Shown: positions 5,667 through 14,386 of the stretch, one piece after another
How the letters are laid out: every line of letters starts with the position of its first letter
Numbering within the stretch: position 1 is the first letter of the stretch
Assembly (NCBI GenBank): GCA_041846575.1
Contig: JBGZFC010000133.1
Location: 1 to 20,325 of the forward strand
Direction: 5' to 3'
DNA length: 20,325 bases
From: JBGZFC01 sp041846575
Lineage (GTDB): Bacteria; Bacteroidota; Bacteroidia; Bacteroidales; Dysgonomonadaceae
Made by a program: the position numbers and the translations under genes
Notes under the pieces: generated by a model
Databases searched by the model: none
What the model was told of the DNA's origin: nothing
What the model saw: the letters and a program-made list of their open reading frames with translations, nothing else

Positions 5667-8279
5667 GTGGGTAAAAAAATTGCAGAAACACCAATGATGA
5701 AGCAGTTTATCGAGATAAAAACAAAACATCCCGATGCTATCTTGCTGTTTCGTGTTGGAGACTTTTATGAAACTTTTTCCGACGATGCGATAATCGCATC
5801 CGAAATTTTGGGTATTACACTGACACGCCGAGCAAATGGTTCGGCACAGTATGTTGAGTTGGCAGGATTTCCACACCATGCTCTCGACACGTACCTGCCT
5901 AAGCTCGTTCGTGCAGGAAAGCGAGTTGCCATTTGCGACCAGTTGGAAGACCCTAAACAGACTAAAACATTGGTAAAGCGTGGAATTACCGAGCTGGTAA
6001 CACCCGGCGTTTCCATTAACGACACAATTTTAAATCATAAAGAGAACAATTTCCTTTGCGCCATTTACTCGCCTAATAACAAGCAGTTTGGCATCTCTTT
6101 TCTCGATGTTTCCACCGGAGAATTTCTCACAACCGAAGGTTCTCGCGACAATATAGATAAACTTCTTTCCGGTTTTTCACCAAAAGAGATTCTTATTGAA
6201 AGGGGTAGCAAGAAGAAGTTTGAAGAGAACTTTGGTTCATCCTTTTTCCTTTTCGAGTTGGATGATTGGATTTTTACCAAAGATGCTTCCCGCGACAGAC
6301 TTCTATCTCATTTTCAAACAAAAAATTTGAAAGGTTTTGGGATAGAGCATCTCGAACTTGGGATTATAGCTTCGGGTGCGGTGCTGCACTACTTAGATAT
6401 CACTCAACATACCAATATCGGACATATCAATTCGCTAAATAGAATTGAAGAAGATCGTTTTGTGCGATTGGACAAGTTTACCGTTCGCAGTTTGGAACTT
6501 GTTTCAACAATGAACGAAGGCGGAAAATCTCTACTCGATATTCTTGACAAAACCATATCTCCAATGGGCTCGCGTCTATTGCGACGCTGGATTGTTTTCC
6601 CGTTGAAAGAGTCAAAACCTATTGAAAAAAGATTGAATGTAGTGGAAAATTTCTTTCGAGAACCGGATTTAAAAAAACTTCTCGAACAGCAAATTTCACT
6701 TATCGGTGATCTGGAACGAATTATCTCGAAAGCCGCCGTAGGCAGAATAAATCCTCGTGAAGTAATTCAACTAAAAGTTGCATTGACCGCCATTGAGCCG
6801 ATTCGCGAAGCGTTTTTGGCATCAAAAAATCCGAGTTTGCGAGAGATGGGCGAGAAACTGAATCCATGTCCAATAATCCGTGACAGAATCGAAAAGGAGA
6901 TTATGCCAGACCCGCCCGTTCTTCTAAACAAAGGCGGCTTTATAAAAAACGGTGTAAATCAGGATTTGGACAAGGTACGAAAAATTGCCTATTCTGGAAA
7001 AGATTATCTGATGCAACTACAACAAGCCGAAAGCGAAAAAACGGGAATCCCATCGCTAAAAGTAGCATTCAATAATGTTTTCGGATATTATATCGAAGTT
7101 CGAAACACGCACAAAGATAAAGTTCCGCCGGAATGGATAAGAAAACAGACGCTCGTCAGCGCTGAGCGTTATATTACCGAAGAATTGAAAGAGTACGAAG
7201 AGCAAATTTTGGGAGCGGAAGAGAAAATTGTAGCTCTCGAAAACCAAATCTATTCCGATTTGGTGGCGAGTTTAATTGAATATATTCCCACTATTCAAAT
7301 AAATGCGAATATTATTGCCAGAACCGATTGCTTGCTATCGTTTGCCAACGTTGCAATGGAAAACAAATATATTCGTCCCGATATTAACGATGCCGACACG
7401 ATAGACATTAAAAACGGACGTCATCCCGTTATCGAAAAACAGCTGCCTCCCGATGAGCCGTATATCGCCAACGACATCTATTTAGACAGTAAAACGCAAC
7501 AAATCATGATTATCACCGGTCCAAACATGGCGGGAAAATCGGCACTGTTACGACAGACGGCGTTGATAACCATTATGGCACAAATCGGGTCTTTCGTTCC
7601 TGCCGATTCGGCAAAAATAGGGATGGTTGATAAGGTTTTTACTCGCGTGGGAGCGTCTGATAATATCTCGCTCGGCGAGTCCACATTCATGGTGGAGATG
7701 AACGAAGCGGCTAATATTCTTAATAATATTACACCTAAAAGTTTAGTGCTTTTCGATGAATTGGGGCGTGGAACAAGCACCTACGACGGTATTTCTATCG
7801 CTTGGGCAATCGTGGAGTATATTCACGAACATCCGAAAGCTAATGCCAAAACGCTTTTCGCCACACACTATCACGAATTAAACGAAATGGAGAAATCGTT
7901 TAAACGCATTAAAAATTACAATGTAGCTGTAAAAGAGATAGACAACAAAGTAATATTTATTCGTAAATTATTACCCGGTGGAAGCGAACACAGTTTCGGT
8001 ATTCACGTGGCAAAAATGGCGGGAATGCCGAAAAGCATCACACAACGTGCATCCACCATTTTATCGGAAATGGAAACCGGTAGCCGAAAAGGAGGAGTGA
8101 ATAAACCTCTAAAAGACTTTGTAGAAAAGCGAGAAGGGTATCAACTCAGTTTTTTCCAACTCGATGACCCGATATTAAGTCAAGTGCGAGATGAAATAAT
8201 CAACCTTGACGTAAACAATTTAACGCCGATTGAAGCATTGAATAAATTGAACGAGATAAAGAAAATTGTAAAAGGATAA
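5667..8279 (+). CDS. mutS: DNA mismatch repair protein MutS
   Basis: A protein of 870 residues from the GTG at 5667. The longest frame starts with TTG at 5643, but that lies inside a promoter box; from GTG the protein starts MGKKIAETPMMKQF, as MutS proteins do. In longest-frame numbering (subtract 8), GDFYETF at 39-45 holds the Phe-Tyr-Glu mismatch wedge, GPNMAGKS (626-633) is Walker A, and FDELGRGTSTYD (704-715) is Walker B plus signature, followed by ATHYHEL. The C-terminal QLSFFQL (834-840) resembles the beta-clamp binding motif. The protein is full length (E. coli 853) and belongs to the mismatch-recognising MutS1 group, not MutS2. It senses mismatches and recruits MutL, which is not encoded here. 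It follows the sirtuin gene by 64 bp. Confidence 0.97.
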   Translation: MGKKIAETPMMKQFIEIKTKHPDAILLFRVGDFYETFSDDAIIASEILGITLTRRANGSAQYVELAGFPHHALDTYLPKLVRAGKRVAICDQLEDPKQTKTLVKRGITELVTPGVSINDTILNHKENNFLCAIYSPNNKQFGISFLDVSTGEFLTTEGSRDNIDKLLSGFSPKEILIERGSKKKFEENFGSSFFLFELDDWIFTKDASRDRLLSHFQTKNLKGFGIEHLELGIIASGAVLHYLDITQHTNIGHINSLNRIEEDRFVRLDKFTVRSLELVSTMNEGGKSLLDILDKTISPMGSRLLRRWIVFPLKESKPIEKRLNVVENFFREPDLKKLLEQQISLIGDLERIISKAAVGRINPREVIQLKVALTAIEPIREAFLASKNPSLREMGEKLNPCPIIRDRIEKEIMPDPPVLLNKGGFIKNGVNQDLDKVRKIAYSGKDYLMQLQQAESEKTGIPSLKVAFNNVFGYYIEVRNTHKDKVPPEWIRKQTLVSAERYITEELKEYEEQILGAEEKIVALENQIYSDLVASLIEYIPTIQINANIIARTDCLLSFANVAMENKYIRPDINDADTIDIKNGRHPVIEKQLPPDEPYIANDIYLDSKTQQIMIITGPNMAGKSALLRQTALITIMAQIGSFVPADSAKIGMVDKVFTRVGASDNISLGESTFMVEMNEAANILNNITPKSLVLFDELGRGTSTYDGISIAWAIVEYIHEHPKANAKTLFATHYHELNEMEKSFKRIKNYNVAVKEIDNKVIFIRKLLPGGSEHSFGIHVAKMAGMPKSITQRASTILSEMETGSRKGGVNKPLKDFVEKREGYQLSFFQLDDPILSQVRDEIINLDVNNLTPIEALNKLNEIKKIVKG

Positions 8280-8408
8280 TAATTAACAATAAAAAATCTT
8301 CATACAAGCAACGAACAATCAATCAGTAAACATTGTTCTCAGTAAAATATCAATTACCGAAATACAATTTAGTTTACACAATTATTTATTAATTTAAAAC
8401 AACTGCTT

Positions 8409-8873
8409 ATGAAACTAAAAAAATTTTTTATCACAACTATTCTTGTTGTCGCATTTGCAACAACGGTAAGTGCACAAGGTTATAAAACTGCGGCAGGTTT
8501 ATTTATCGATTTTGGAGATGGACCTACATTTGTTGGTCCTCACATTAAACACTTTTTCACCAATCAATATTCAGGTCAAGCTATGGCACTTTTTGGTTCG
8601 AGAATAACGATTTTAGGTGTTGAAGGAGCATACAATGCACCTATCCCCGGAGCTCGAGGATTAATGTGGAATGTAGGATTTGGTCCACAAGCTTGGATTG
8701 GTAAAAATAACTCCGTATTTGCTATTCGTCCCTCAACCGGATTAGAGTTTACCTTACCTGGCGCCCCGTTTAATATAGGATTCGATTGGCGTCCTGCATG
8801 GGTGTTTTGGGATGGAGACTCTGATTTTGAAGCAGGAAGATTCGCATTTACTTTCCGCTACACTCTCAAGTGA
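8409..8873 (+). CDS. Small exported beta-rich protein of unknown function
   Basis: A 154-residue protein I cannot place in a family. Residues 1-22 (MKLKKFFITTILVVAFATTVSAQ) form a clear signal peptide with an AxA-Q-like cleavage site common in Bacteroidota. The mature part is rich in Gly, Phe, Trp and Pro and alternates in a beta-strand-like way (AMALFGSRITILGVEGAYN, LMWNVGFGPQAWIG, FNIGFDWRPAWVFW). It ends FAFTFRYTLK, an aromatic-rich terminus typical of small outer-membrane barrels. I infer a small 6-8-stranded barrel or periplasmic beta protein. It has its own downstream terminator. The gap from mutS (129 bp) holds no convincing promoter box. Confidence 0.85.
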   Translation: MKLKKFFITTILVVAFATTVSAQGYKTAAGLFIDFGDGPTFVGPHIKHFFTNQYSGQAMALFGSRITILGVEGAYNAPIPGARGLMWNVGFGPQAWIGKNNSVFAIRPSTGLEFTLPGAPFNIGFDWRPAWVFWDGDSDFEAGRFAFTFRYTLK

Positions 8874-8901
8874 AAAAATATTTAAAATATTGACAGATAA
8901 A

Positions 8902-8936
8902 ACCGTTCTCGAACAGAGAGCGGTCTTGTTTTTTCA
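8902..8936 (+). terminator. Terminator after the small exported protein gene
   Basis: The stem ACCGTTCTC/GAGAGCGGT (8902-8910 with 8916-8924, one G-T wobble) has a GAACA loop and is followed by CTTGTTTTTTC. It lies 28 bp beyond the stop codon and is a standard intrinsic terminator on the plus strand. Confidence 0.85.
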
Positions 8937-9031
8937 TACCATTCATAATCCATTTCATCATACAAAAGAAGTAAAGCAAAAGTTTAATGATATTTTCTCT
9001 AAAATTATTATCACAAGCCATCTTTATTAGC

Positions 9032-9039
9032 TATTTTTG
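9032..9039 (+). promoter_or_regulatory. -7 promoter box for queF
   Basis: TATTTTTG matches TAnnTTTG and lies 33 bp upstream of the queF ATG, between the preceding terminator and the gene. No clear -33 TTTG is seen. No preQ1 riboswitch-like structure is evident in the short leader. Confidence 0.5.
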
Positions 9040-9072
9040 TATTAAAATGAGTTTTTCATAAAAAAACAGAGT

Positions 9073-9531
9073 ATGGAACATAACACTTTAAGCCTTCTGG
9101 GCAATAAAACAGAATACAAGCAAGATTACAGTCCCGAAATATTAGAATATTTCGAAAATAAAAATCCCGAAAACGATTATTGGGTAACTTTTGATTGCCC
9201 AGAATTTACAAGTCTCTGCCCTATTACCGGACAACCCGACTTTGCTACAATTCGCATTGATTATATACCCGATATAAAAATGGTAGAGAGCAAATCGCTG
9301 AAATTGTATCTGTTCAGTTTTAGGAGTCATGGTGCTTTTCACGAAGATTGCGTGAATATAATTATGAAAGACCTTATCAGATTAATGTCACCAAAATATA
9401 TTGAGGTTACAGGAATTTTCACGCCACGCGGAGGCATAAGCATCTATCCTTATGCAAATTACGGTAAAGAGGGAACAAAATACGAGAAGTTGGCAGAAGA
9501 AAGGCTGTTTAGTCATCAGTTTCCGCTTTAA
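9073..9531 (+). CDS. queF: NADPH-dependent 7-cyano-7-deazaguanine reductase QueF
   Basis: A 152-residue short (unimodular, B. subtilis YkvM-type) QueF. It reduces preQ0 to preQ1 with two NADPH in the cytoplasm, a step of queuosine tRNA modification. Signature residues are present: catalytic Cys49 in EFTSLCPITGQPDFATI with Asp56, the QueF motif ESKSLKLY (72-79), and His90-Glu91 in GAFHED. The fold is the tunnelling (T-fold) family. No other queuosine genes (queC, queD, queE) lie in the window. It is flanked by its own promoter box and a hairpin shared with the convergent CNNM gene. Confidence 0.96.
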   Translation: MEHNTLSLLGNKTEYKQDYSPEILEYFENKNPENDYWVTFDCPEFTSLCPITGQPDFATIRIDYIPDIKMVESKSLKLYLFSFRSHGAFHEDCVNIIMKDLIRLMSPKYIEVTGIFTPRGGISIYPYANYGKEGTKYEKLAEERLFSHQFPL

Positions 9532-9549
9532 CGAACGAGTAAAGTTTAT

Positions 9550-9583
9550 ACCGAGGGTGGTGGCTTAAAGCCATGCTCTCGGT
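9550..9583. terminator. Probable bidirectional terminator between queF and the CNNM gene
   Basis: ACCGAG...CTCGGT outer arms and TGGCTT/AAGCCA inner arms form an imperfect GC-rich hairpin with a small internal bulge in the 57-bp gap between two convergent stop codons. The flanks are T-rich on the plus side and give UAUAAACUUU on the minus side. The U-tract is short both ways, so efficiency is uncertain. Confidence 0.55.
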
Positions 9584-9588
9584 TTGTA

Positions 9589-10872
9589 TCATTCTTCTTC
9601 AGCAATTGTAAGCCTTACAACTTCTATTTTACGAGCTGTAACTTTCAATATTTGGAATTTTAGATTTCCTATAATAATATTTTCGTATGTCTTAGGAAAG
9701 CGTTGGGTATAGTGTAACAAAAGTCCGGCAATGGTTGAGTACTCTTCCGATTCGGGCAGATTGAGATTGTAATCTTCGTTAAATGTATCGATTTCTACAC
9801 GACCAGAGAGCACAAACTCGCTTTTGCTCTCTGGTTTTACAAATCTGATTTTGCTGTCGTACTCATCTTCAATATCTCCAAATATCTCTTCTACCAAATC
9901 CTCCATGGTAACAATCCCGGAAGTTCCGCCAAACTCATCAATAACTACAGCAATGCTTTTGTGCTGTTGCATCAAGTCGTTCATCAGTTTGTTTGCCTGC
10001 ATGCTTTCGGGTACAAATGATATAGATGCCACGTGTTTTGTCCACTCTTCGGGACAACTAAATATCTCCCATATATGTATGTAGCCGATAATATCATCTA
10101 TATCCTCTCGAAAAACCAGAATACGAGACAACCCTGTTTCGATAAAAAGATCTTTCAACTTTTCCAGATCTGTATCTTCGCTAACAGCTACGATATCTGC
10201 TCTGGGTATCATACAGTCTCGCAAACGTTTAGTAGAAAAATCGAGAGCATTACGAAATATTTTCACTTCGGAATCTATTTCCACTTCATCAGGCGTTTGC
10301 TCGATACTTTTTTTCACATAAGAGTCTAAATCTACCCTGCCGAGAATATTTTGATTGGATTTAGATTTATCTGTCTTCACTCCAAAAATGCTGAGCACAG
10401 TTTGAGATGCAACAATAAACAATTTAGTCAATGGATATAGCAAGATATAGAAGAAATAGGCAGGAAATATGAAAACACGCACCCAAAAGTCAGGTTTTTT
10501 AGTAAAAATAGTGCGAGGCAGAAGTTCAACCGTAATTAATATTAACAATGAAACCAGAAATACAAACAGTACATTATCTCTAAAAAAATAATTCGTGGTT
10601 TCGTTATTGATATAAGGAGTTGCAATAACAATAGATAAATATACAAAAAGAACCAAAACGATTAAGTTTCCTATAGAAAGTGCGTAAAGAAACTGCTTCG
10701 GATGGCTGTATATGCTGTTTATCATACGGTACAGCACATTTTTTTCTTTTTGCATAAGAGCAATACGCATTTTGTCGGAAGATACGAAAGAGACCTCCAT
10801 GCCCGAAAAAAATGCGGACAAAATCAATAATATTAACCACCCAAAAAATAAGCCTGACTCTACCATTTTCAT
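9589..10872 (-). CDS. CNNM/CorC-type membrane protein (hemolysin/GldE-like) with CBS domains
   Basis: A 427-residue protein. Residues 1-180 are a DUF21/CNNM transmembrane domain with hydrophobic segments near 7-27, 60-85, 97-120 and 135-160. Then comes a CBS pair (about 205-335) with the classic opening RDCMIPRADIVAV and closing IDEFGGTSGIVTMEDLVEEIFGDIEDEYD. A CorC_HlyC domain ends the protein (about 345-425). Relatives are linked to magnesium/cobalt efflux, and Bacteroidota members are often named GldE after the gliding-motility protein of Flavobacterium. I see no other gliding genes here. It overlaps the lptC stop by 4 bp (ATGA), so translation is coupled, and it is the last gene of an envelope operon. 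The transport substrate cannot be told from sequence. Confidence 0.92.
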   Translation of the reverse strand: MKMVESGLFFGWLILLILSAFFSGMEVSFVSSDKMRIALMQKEKNVLYRMINSIYSHPKQFLYALSIGNLIVLVLFVYLSIVIATPYINNETTNYFFRDNVLFVFLVSLLILITVELLPRTIFTKKPDFWVRVFIFPAYFFYILLYPLTKLFIVASQTVLSIFGVKTDKSKSNQNILGRVDLDSYVKKSIEQTPDEVEIDSEVKIFRNALDFSTKRLRDCMIPRADIVAVSEDTDLEKLKDLFIETGLSRILVFREDIDDIIGYIHIWEIFSCPEEWTKHVASISFVPESMQANKLMNDLMQQHKSIAVVIDEFGGTSGIVTMEDLVEEIFGDIEDEYDSKIRFVKPESKSEFVLSGRVEIDTFNEDYNLNLPESEEYSTIAGLLLHYTQRFPKTYENIIIGNLKFQILKVTARKIEVVRLTIAEEE

Positions 10873-11522
10873 CGAGTTTGTTCGTCTAATTCATCATTTA
10901 AATTCTCTTCGTCGTCATCAATTATCTCATCGTCATTGTAAGGAATTTTACCGTCATGCGGATGGAAAATTATATAATCTGTCATCTCTTGATTCGACTC
11001 AAAACCATAACCTTTCAACTCTGTTTGTCCGGTTTTTATCTCGATATATTCATCGGAATAGACAATCTGTTGCATCTGGTCCCAATATAACTCTTCACTT
11101 GAAAATCTATCCCCATTCATATTCTGAACAAATACATTGCCTTTTAATTTCCACAATTTCATTGATGTATAATTCCAAGCTGTATCTGCTCTTACGGTGG
11201 CTTCTACAGAAAAATCGTCAGTGAAACGTTCTAAATATATTCCTTCGGGGAAAAACCAAAAAGGCTCTCTCGCCTTGTCAAATACCTGCCATACATCTGC
11301 CTTCAATTTGTATCGCGTAGTTCCTGAGTCGGAAATGAGTGTAATAACATTTTCCGTAACCATTGTAGGCATGGTTTCGGGATCAAACGACAGATTTACA
11401 ACATCGTGCTTGGTTTTACCGCAAGCCAAAACTAAAACAAACATAACAAGGGTTACAAGAACCCTTATTATGTTTGCATTTATATTAATTATTGTTTGTA
11501 ACAGTGACACTAATTGTATCAA
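10869..11522 (-). CDS. lptC: LPS export protein LptC
   Basis: A protein of up to 217 residues with a hydrophobic N-terminus and a lipobox-like LVLACGK (Cys34 in the longest frame), followed by an OstA/LptC-type beta-jellyroll. Supporting motifs are TTRYKLKADVWQVFD, FPEGIYLERF, VRADTAWNYTSMKLWKLKGNVFV, FSSEELYWDQ and IVYSDEYIEI. LptC links the inner-membrane LptBFG ATPase to LptA in LPS transport. Here it appears to be a lipoprotein instead of having the single membrane helix of E. coli LptC. The longest frame begins with TTG immediately after the upstream TAA (11525-11523); a GTG at 11510 is an alternative and the true start is unclear. The C-terminus is an unusual Asp/Glu/Asn-rich tail of about 20 residues. 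The stop overlaps the next gene by ATGA. Confidence 0.88.
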   Translation of the reverse strand: MIQLVSLLQTIININANIIRVLVTLVMFVLVLACGKTKHDVVNLSFDPETMPTMVTENVITLISDSGTTRYKLKADVWQVFDKAREPFWFFPEGIYLERFTDDFSVEATVRADTAWNYTSMKLWKLKGNVFVQNMNGDRFSSEELYWDQMQQIVYSDEYIEIKTGQTELKGYGFESNQEMTDYIIFHPHDGKIPYNDDEIIDDDEENLNDELDEQTR

Positions 11523-12884
11523 TTATTTCAATCTTACTGTGGTCGATTCACCTATCCAACCGGGTATATAAACTGTCTCGCCTGCTTTAATACCCATCAT
11601 AAAAGCTGTTTCAACGTCCATGTAATAACCTGAATATTGGTTAATATAACGGTTTGCTTCAGCGGTAACACTTGGGTCAACAGATTTTGCTTTGTTCATT
11701 TTATCAACTGCAGCACAGAAAACCAATCCTCTTTTTTCTGCTTCGGCGAATATGCTTTGTGCAGTAGATGCATACAATTGTCCGATAAGGATGTAAGCAG
11801 ATCCATTATTAGGGTTTAGTTCTAATGCATCGTAAGCAGCTTGTCTTGCCTTTGAATAGTTGCGTTGGTTAGAAAAAATTCCTGCCAATTGCATCATATA
11901 ATCTGAAGATTTCTTTTTATCTGTCTCAATTCTTGCGGCTTCGGAGTAATATTTAATTGCATTATCGTAATCTTTGTCTCTCAGACATTTACCTGCCAAG
12001 CCGATAGCTGCACTTGCAGTTGGTTCTAATCTATATAAATATTCTGATGCTGTAAAGTATAAATCTGAACTGCTACATCCTACTGAACCTAAAGCATTGA
12101 TTACTTCTGTCAAGAAAGCTTTGTCTTCTTTTTTAGGTTCCACTTTCTCTGCATAGTATTCGGTAAGAGTTTTACAATCACCGGCTCCACTACTAACAAA
12201 GCCCTGTACAATGCCTTCTTTCACCAATCCTAAATAATCTGCAGTTTCGGTATCGTTGTTAGCATTAGCTCTTTCAATGGCTTCGTCAACGTAACCTGTG
12301 ATAGTGAAGTAGTCTTCGAGATACATATCTTTTCTTTTATTATCTTTAAGATATTCGGTCAAAGAATATGCCATATAATAAGAATATGCGTCTAATTGAA
12401 CCATGTTGCTTTTCATCTCTTTTATAGCTTCACCAAGCCAAGCATACATGACATCAGGATCAGTATTATTACCCATCATAGCCATATAGTCATAGGCTTT
12501 ATATGTAAGGATGGTACCTTTGGCATCGTCGGGGAAATATTTCATACGATTGTCATAAATTTCCATTACTTTTTCTACCATTTCTTTACGTTTTTCGGCA
12601 TCTGTTTCTTTCTCGTATAGAGCTTTGTAGATACGCGGACCATAAATGAATGTATTTTTACTGGCTGCCGGACAATTTTCATAAACAGATGTCCAATAAG
12701 GCAATGCAGCGTTATATTCTCCGGCATTAACAGATGTTTGTGTCAAACTTAAGTTTTGTAGGCATTTTATGCTGTCTTCTCCGTGTCCGAAAGGTGCTTT
12801 TACAGGGTCATATCCCGCTTTTTGTGCACTTGCACCTAAAGCAAAAGCCACTACAAATAGTCCTGATAATAATAAATTTTTCAT
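11523..12884 (-). CDS. Exported tetratricopeptide-repeat protein
   Basis: A 453-residue protein with a signal peptide (residues 1-20, ...FALGASA then Q). It is helical, with recognisable TPR units towards the C-terminus, including DYDNAIKYYSEAARIE and NYSKARQAAYDALELNPNNGSAYILIGQLY. The N-terminal half has weaker helical repeats (EYNAALPYWTSVYENCP), and the end is a short beta-like VYIPGWIGESTTVRLK. It is probably a periplasmic scaffold. It sits directly upstream of lptC (the stop codon abuts the next frame) and downstream of an outer-membrane barrel gene, so a role in envelope assembly is a reasonable inference, but no catalytic function is visible. Confidence 0.88.
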   Translation of the reverse strand: MKNLLLSGLFVVAFALGASAQKAGYDPVKAPFGHGEDSIKCLQNLSLTQTSVNAGEYNAALPYWTSVYENCPAASKNTFIYGPRIYKALYEKETDAEKRKEMVEKVMEIYDNRMKYFPDDAKGTILTYKAYDYMAMMGNNTDPDVMYAWLGEAIKEMKSNMVQLDAYSYYMAYSLTEYLKDNKRKDMYLEDYFTITGYVDEAIERANANNDTETADYLGLVKEGIVQGFVSSGAGDCKTLTEYYAEKVEPKKEDKAFLTEVINALGSVGCSSSDLYFTASEYLYRLEPTASAAIGLAGKCLRDKDYDNAIKYYSEAARIETDKKKSSDYMMQLAGIFSNQRNYSKARQAAYDALELNPNNGSAYILIGQLYASTAQSIFAEAEKRGLVFCAAVDKMNKAKSVDPSVTAEANRYINQYSGYYMDVETAFMMGIKAGETVYIPGWIGESTTVRLK

Positions 12885-12985
12885 TGTGTTATAGTTTTTA
12901 ATGTGTTTTTATTTTCTACTTAATTATTTGATTTGACATTTTGTTAAATCAAAAGTTTAATTCAAATACAGTCCTTTTCAAGATA

Positions 12986-14335
12986 TTAATTGAATTGATG
13001 CTTAAAGAACCACAATTCGTTAATATTCATATTAATTGAGATTTTAAACAGGTCTTCTTTAATCATAAATTCGTTTTCCGGACGTTTTGTATTATAAGTA
13101 AATCCGATATTGATCATACTCTGTTTGCCTGTAATAGCGTTTTTTAATGGAATACCTAATCCGATATTGCCTCCATATTCTTTGTATCCTGCGATACCTG
13201 CCAATGAATGATTATTCGGATTATAAACACTTACGTTTGTATAAGAGTTGGCGTATGAAACTCCGGCTCTGAATCTTAAAGTACGCCAAAAATTACGACT
13301 CATAGCATCTGCCACATATTCAAATCCGACATTCACTTTATAGACATCATTAAATCTGTTGCCTATTTGCAAACCGTCTAATTCGGCAGGATAATGCAAA
13401 TTTTTCCATTTTTGCAATGTCCCGTCTAATCCAAGAAGAATATGATTATTAGAATATGTGGCTCCTAAACCAAAAGTATGCGGTAATTCGAAAACTTGAG
13501 AGCGTAAAGTATCGTCTCTTATAACCTCTACTACGTTTGCTGCCGGATTACCTAATGTATTCGGATCTGTCTGATAAAGTTTGTTGCTTATCAGCAAATC
13601 GTTCTTTGTTGCAACTTTTGGTGAGTAAACAGCACCGAGAACCACTCTATTGTCTTTATCAATATCATAAGTATATTGCACGCCAAAATCCAACTTATAA
13701 CTTCTAAAATTATAACTACTACGCTGTTCACCAACAAGTGCTCCCTGAGATGTCAGAGGAATAATAACATTGCTGTAATATGTATTACCAAACAGATAAG
13801 ATACATTAGCTCCAATAGATAAGAATTTAAAGGGCTGATAAGCCAATCCCGCATAAAGTTGGCTTAAGCCTCCACTGGCACGGTATGTTTCCTGATAAAT
13901 AATATTAGTAAGAGAACGTGCATTTCCATAGTTGTAACCCACTTTTGAATATGGAAGCAGTCCGATACTTCCTGCCATATTTTTTAAAATAGGGAACTGC
14001 ATAGTTACATACTCCAAATTACCATTGTAGTAATCATATTTTTGTTCAGCATCACTAAATCGGCTCATTTGCCCCGAGATACCAAAATCAAAAATGAAAG
14101 AGAGTGAGTCGAGTTTTGTATAGGATGCGGGGTTCCCCGGATTTACCTGTTGACTTCTGCGTAATCCGTAACTTATGCCTCCCATCGACTCCGATGCGCC
14201 AAGAGAAGGATATGACAACGGTCCATAACCGTATCTTCCGTAAGGTGAGTTAGTTCCGGTTTGTTGTGCAAAAGTAAAAAGAGTTACAAAACAAAAAATT
14301 ATCAGTAGTGTATAGCGTTTATTTCGTATATTCAT
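12986..14335 (-). CDS. Outer-membrane beta-barrel protein of unknown function
   Basis: A 449-residue protein from the ATG at 14335. The frame extends to 14431, but the extra codons cross a near-perfect promoter, and only the inner ATG gives a proper signal peptide (MNIRNKRYTLLIIFCFVTLF...FAQ). The mature part opens NSPYGRYGYGPLSYPSLGASESMGG and continues as Gly/aromatic-rich amphipathic strands (IGANVSYLF, KLDFGVQYTYDID, VGFEYVADAM, FRAGVSYANSY, INIGFTYN). This looks like a FadL/PorV-like outer-membrane barrel of Bacteroidota, though I cannot name the family. It ends with aromatic residues near the C-terminus (ELWFFKHQFN). It is the first gene of the TPR-lptC-CNNM operon. The 101-bp gap to the TPR gene holds a weak dyad, TTTGATTT/AAATCAAA (12927-12953). 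Confidence 0.85.
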   Translation of the reverse strand: MNIRNKRYTLLIIFCFVTLFTFAQQTGTNSPYGRYGYGPLSYPSLGASESMGGISYGLRRSQQVNPGNPASYTKLDSLSFIFDFGISGQMSRFSDAEQKYDYYNGNLEYVTMQFPILKNMAGSIGLLPYSKVGYNYGNARSLTNIIYQETYRASGGLSQLYAGLAYQPFKFLSIGANVSYLFGNTYYSNVIIPLTSQGALVGEQRSSYNFRSYKLDFGVQYTYDIDKDNRVVLGAVYSPKVATKNDLLISNKLYQTDPNTLGNPAANVVEVIRDDTLRSQVFELPHTFGLGATYSNNHILLGLDGTLQKWKNLHYPAELDGLQIGNRFNDVYKVNVGFEYVADAMSRNFWRTLRFRAGVSYANSYTNVSVYNPNNHSLAGIAGYKEYGGNIGLGIPLKNAITGKQSMINIGFTYNTKRPENEFMIKEDLFKISINMNINELWFFKHQFN

Positions 14336-14355
14336 CTGTTTCAAAATATCAAATA

Positions 14356-14386
14356 CAAATCTATCGTATCTATTTGAGATTACAAA
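14356..14386 (-). promoter_or_regulatory. Promoter of the OMP-TPR-lptC-CNNM operon
   Basis: The minus strand reads TTTG (14386-14383), 19 nt, then TAGATTTG (14363-14356). This is an exact match to the Bacteroidota -33/-7 consensus at the right spacing, 20 bp upstream of the ATG at 14335. It fixes the start codon of the OMP gene. Confidence 0.82.

Noticed and set aside
8812..9030. 72-codon plus-strand frame after the small exported protein gene
   Set aside because: It starts inside the preceding gene in another frame and crosses the intrinsic terminator at 8902-8936.
10712..11224. 170-codon plus-strand frame
   Set aside because: It is antisense to the CNNM and lptC genes, with low-complexity composition and no family resemblance.
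12927..12953. TTTGATTT/AAATCAAA dyad between the OMP and TPR genes as a terminator or promoter
   Set aside because: The stem is pure A/T apart from one G-C pair and has no U-tract; at most it modulates read-through.
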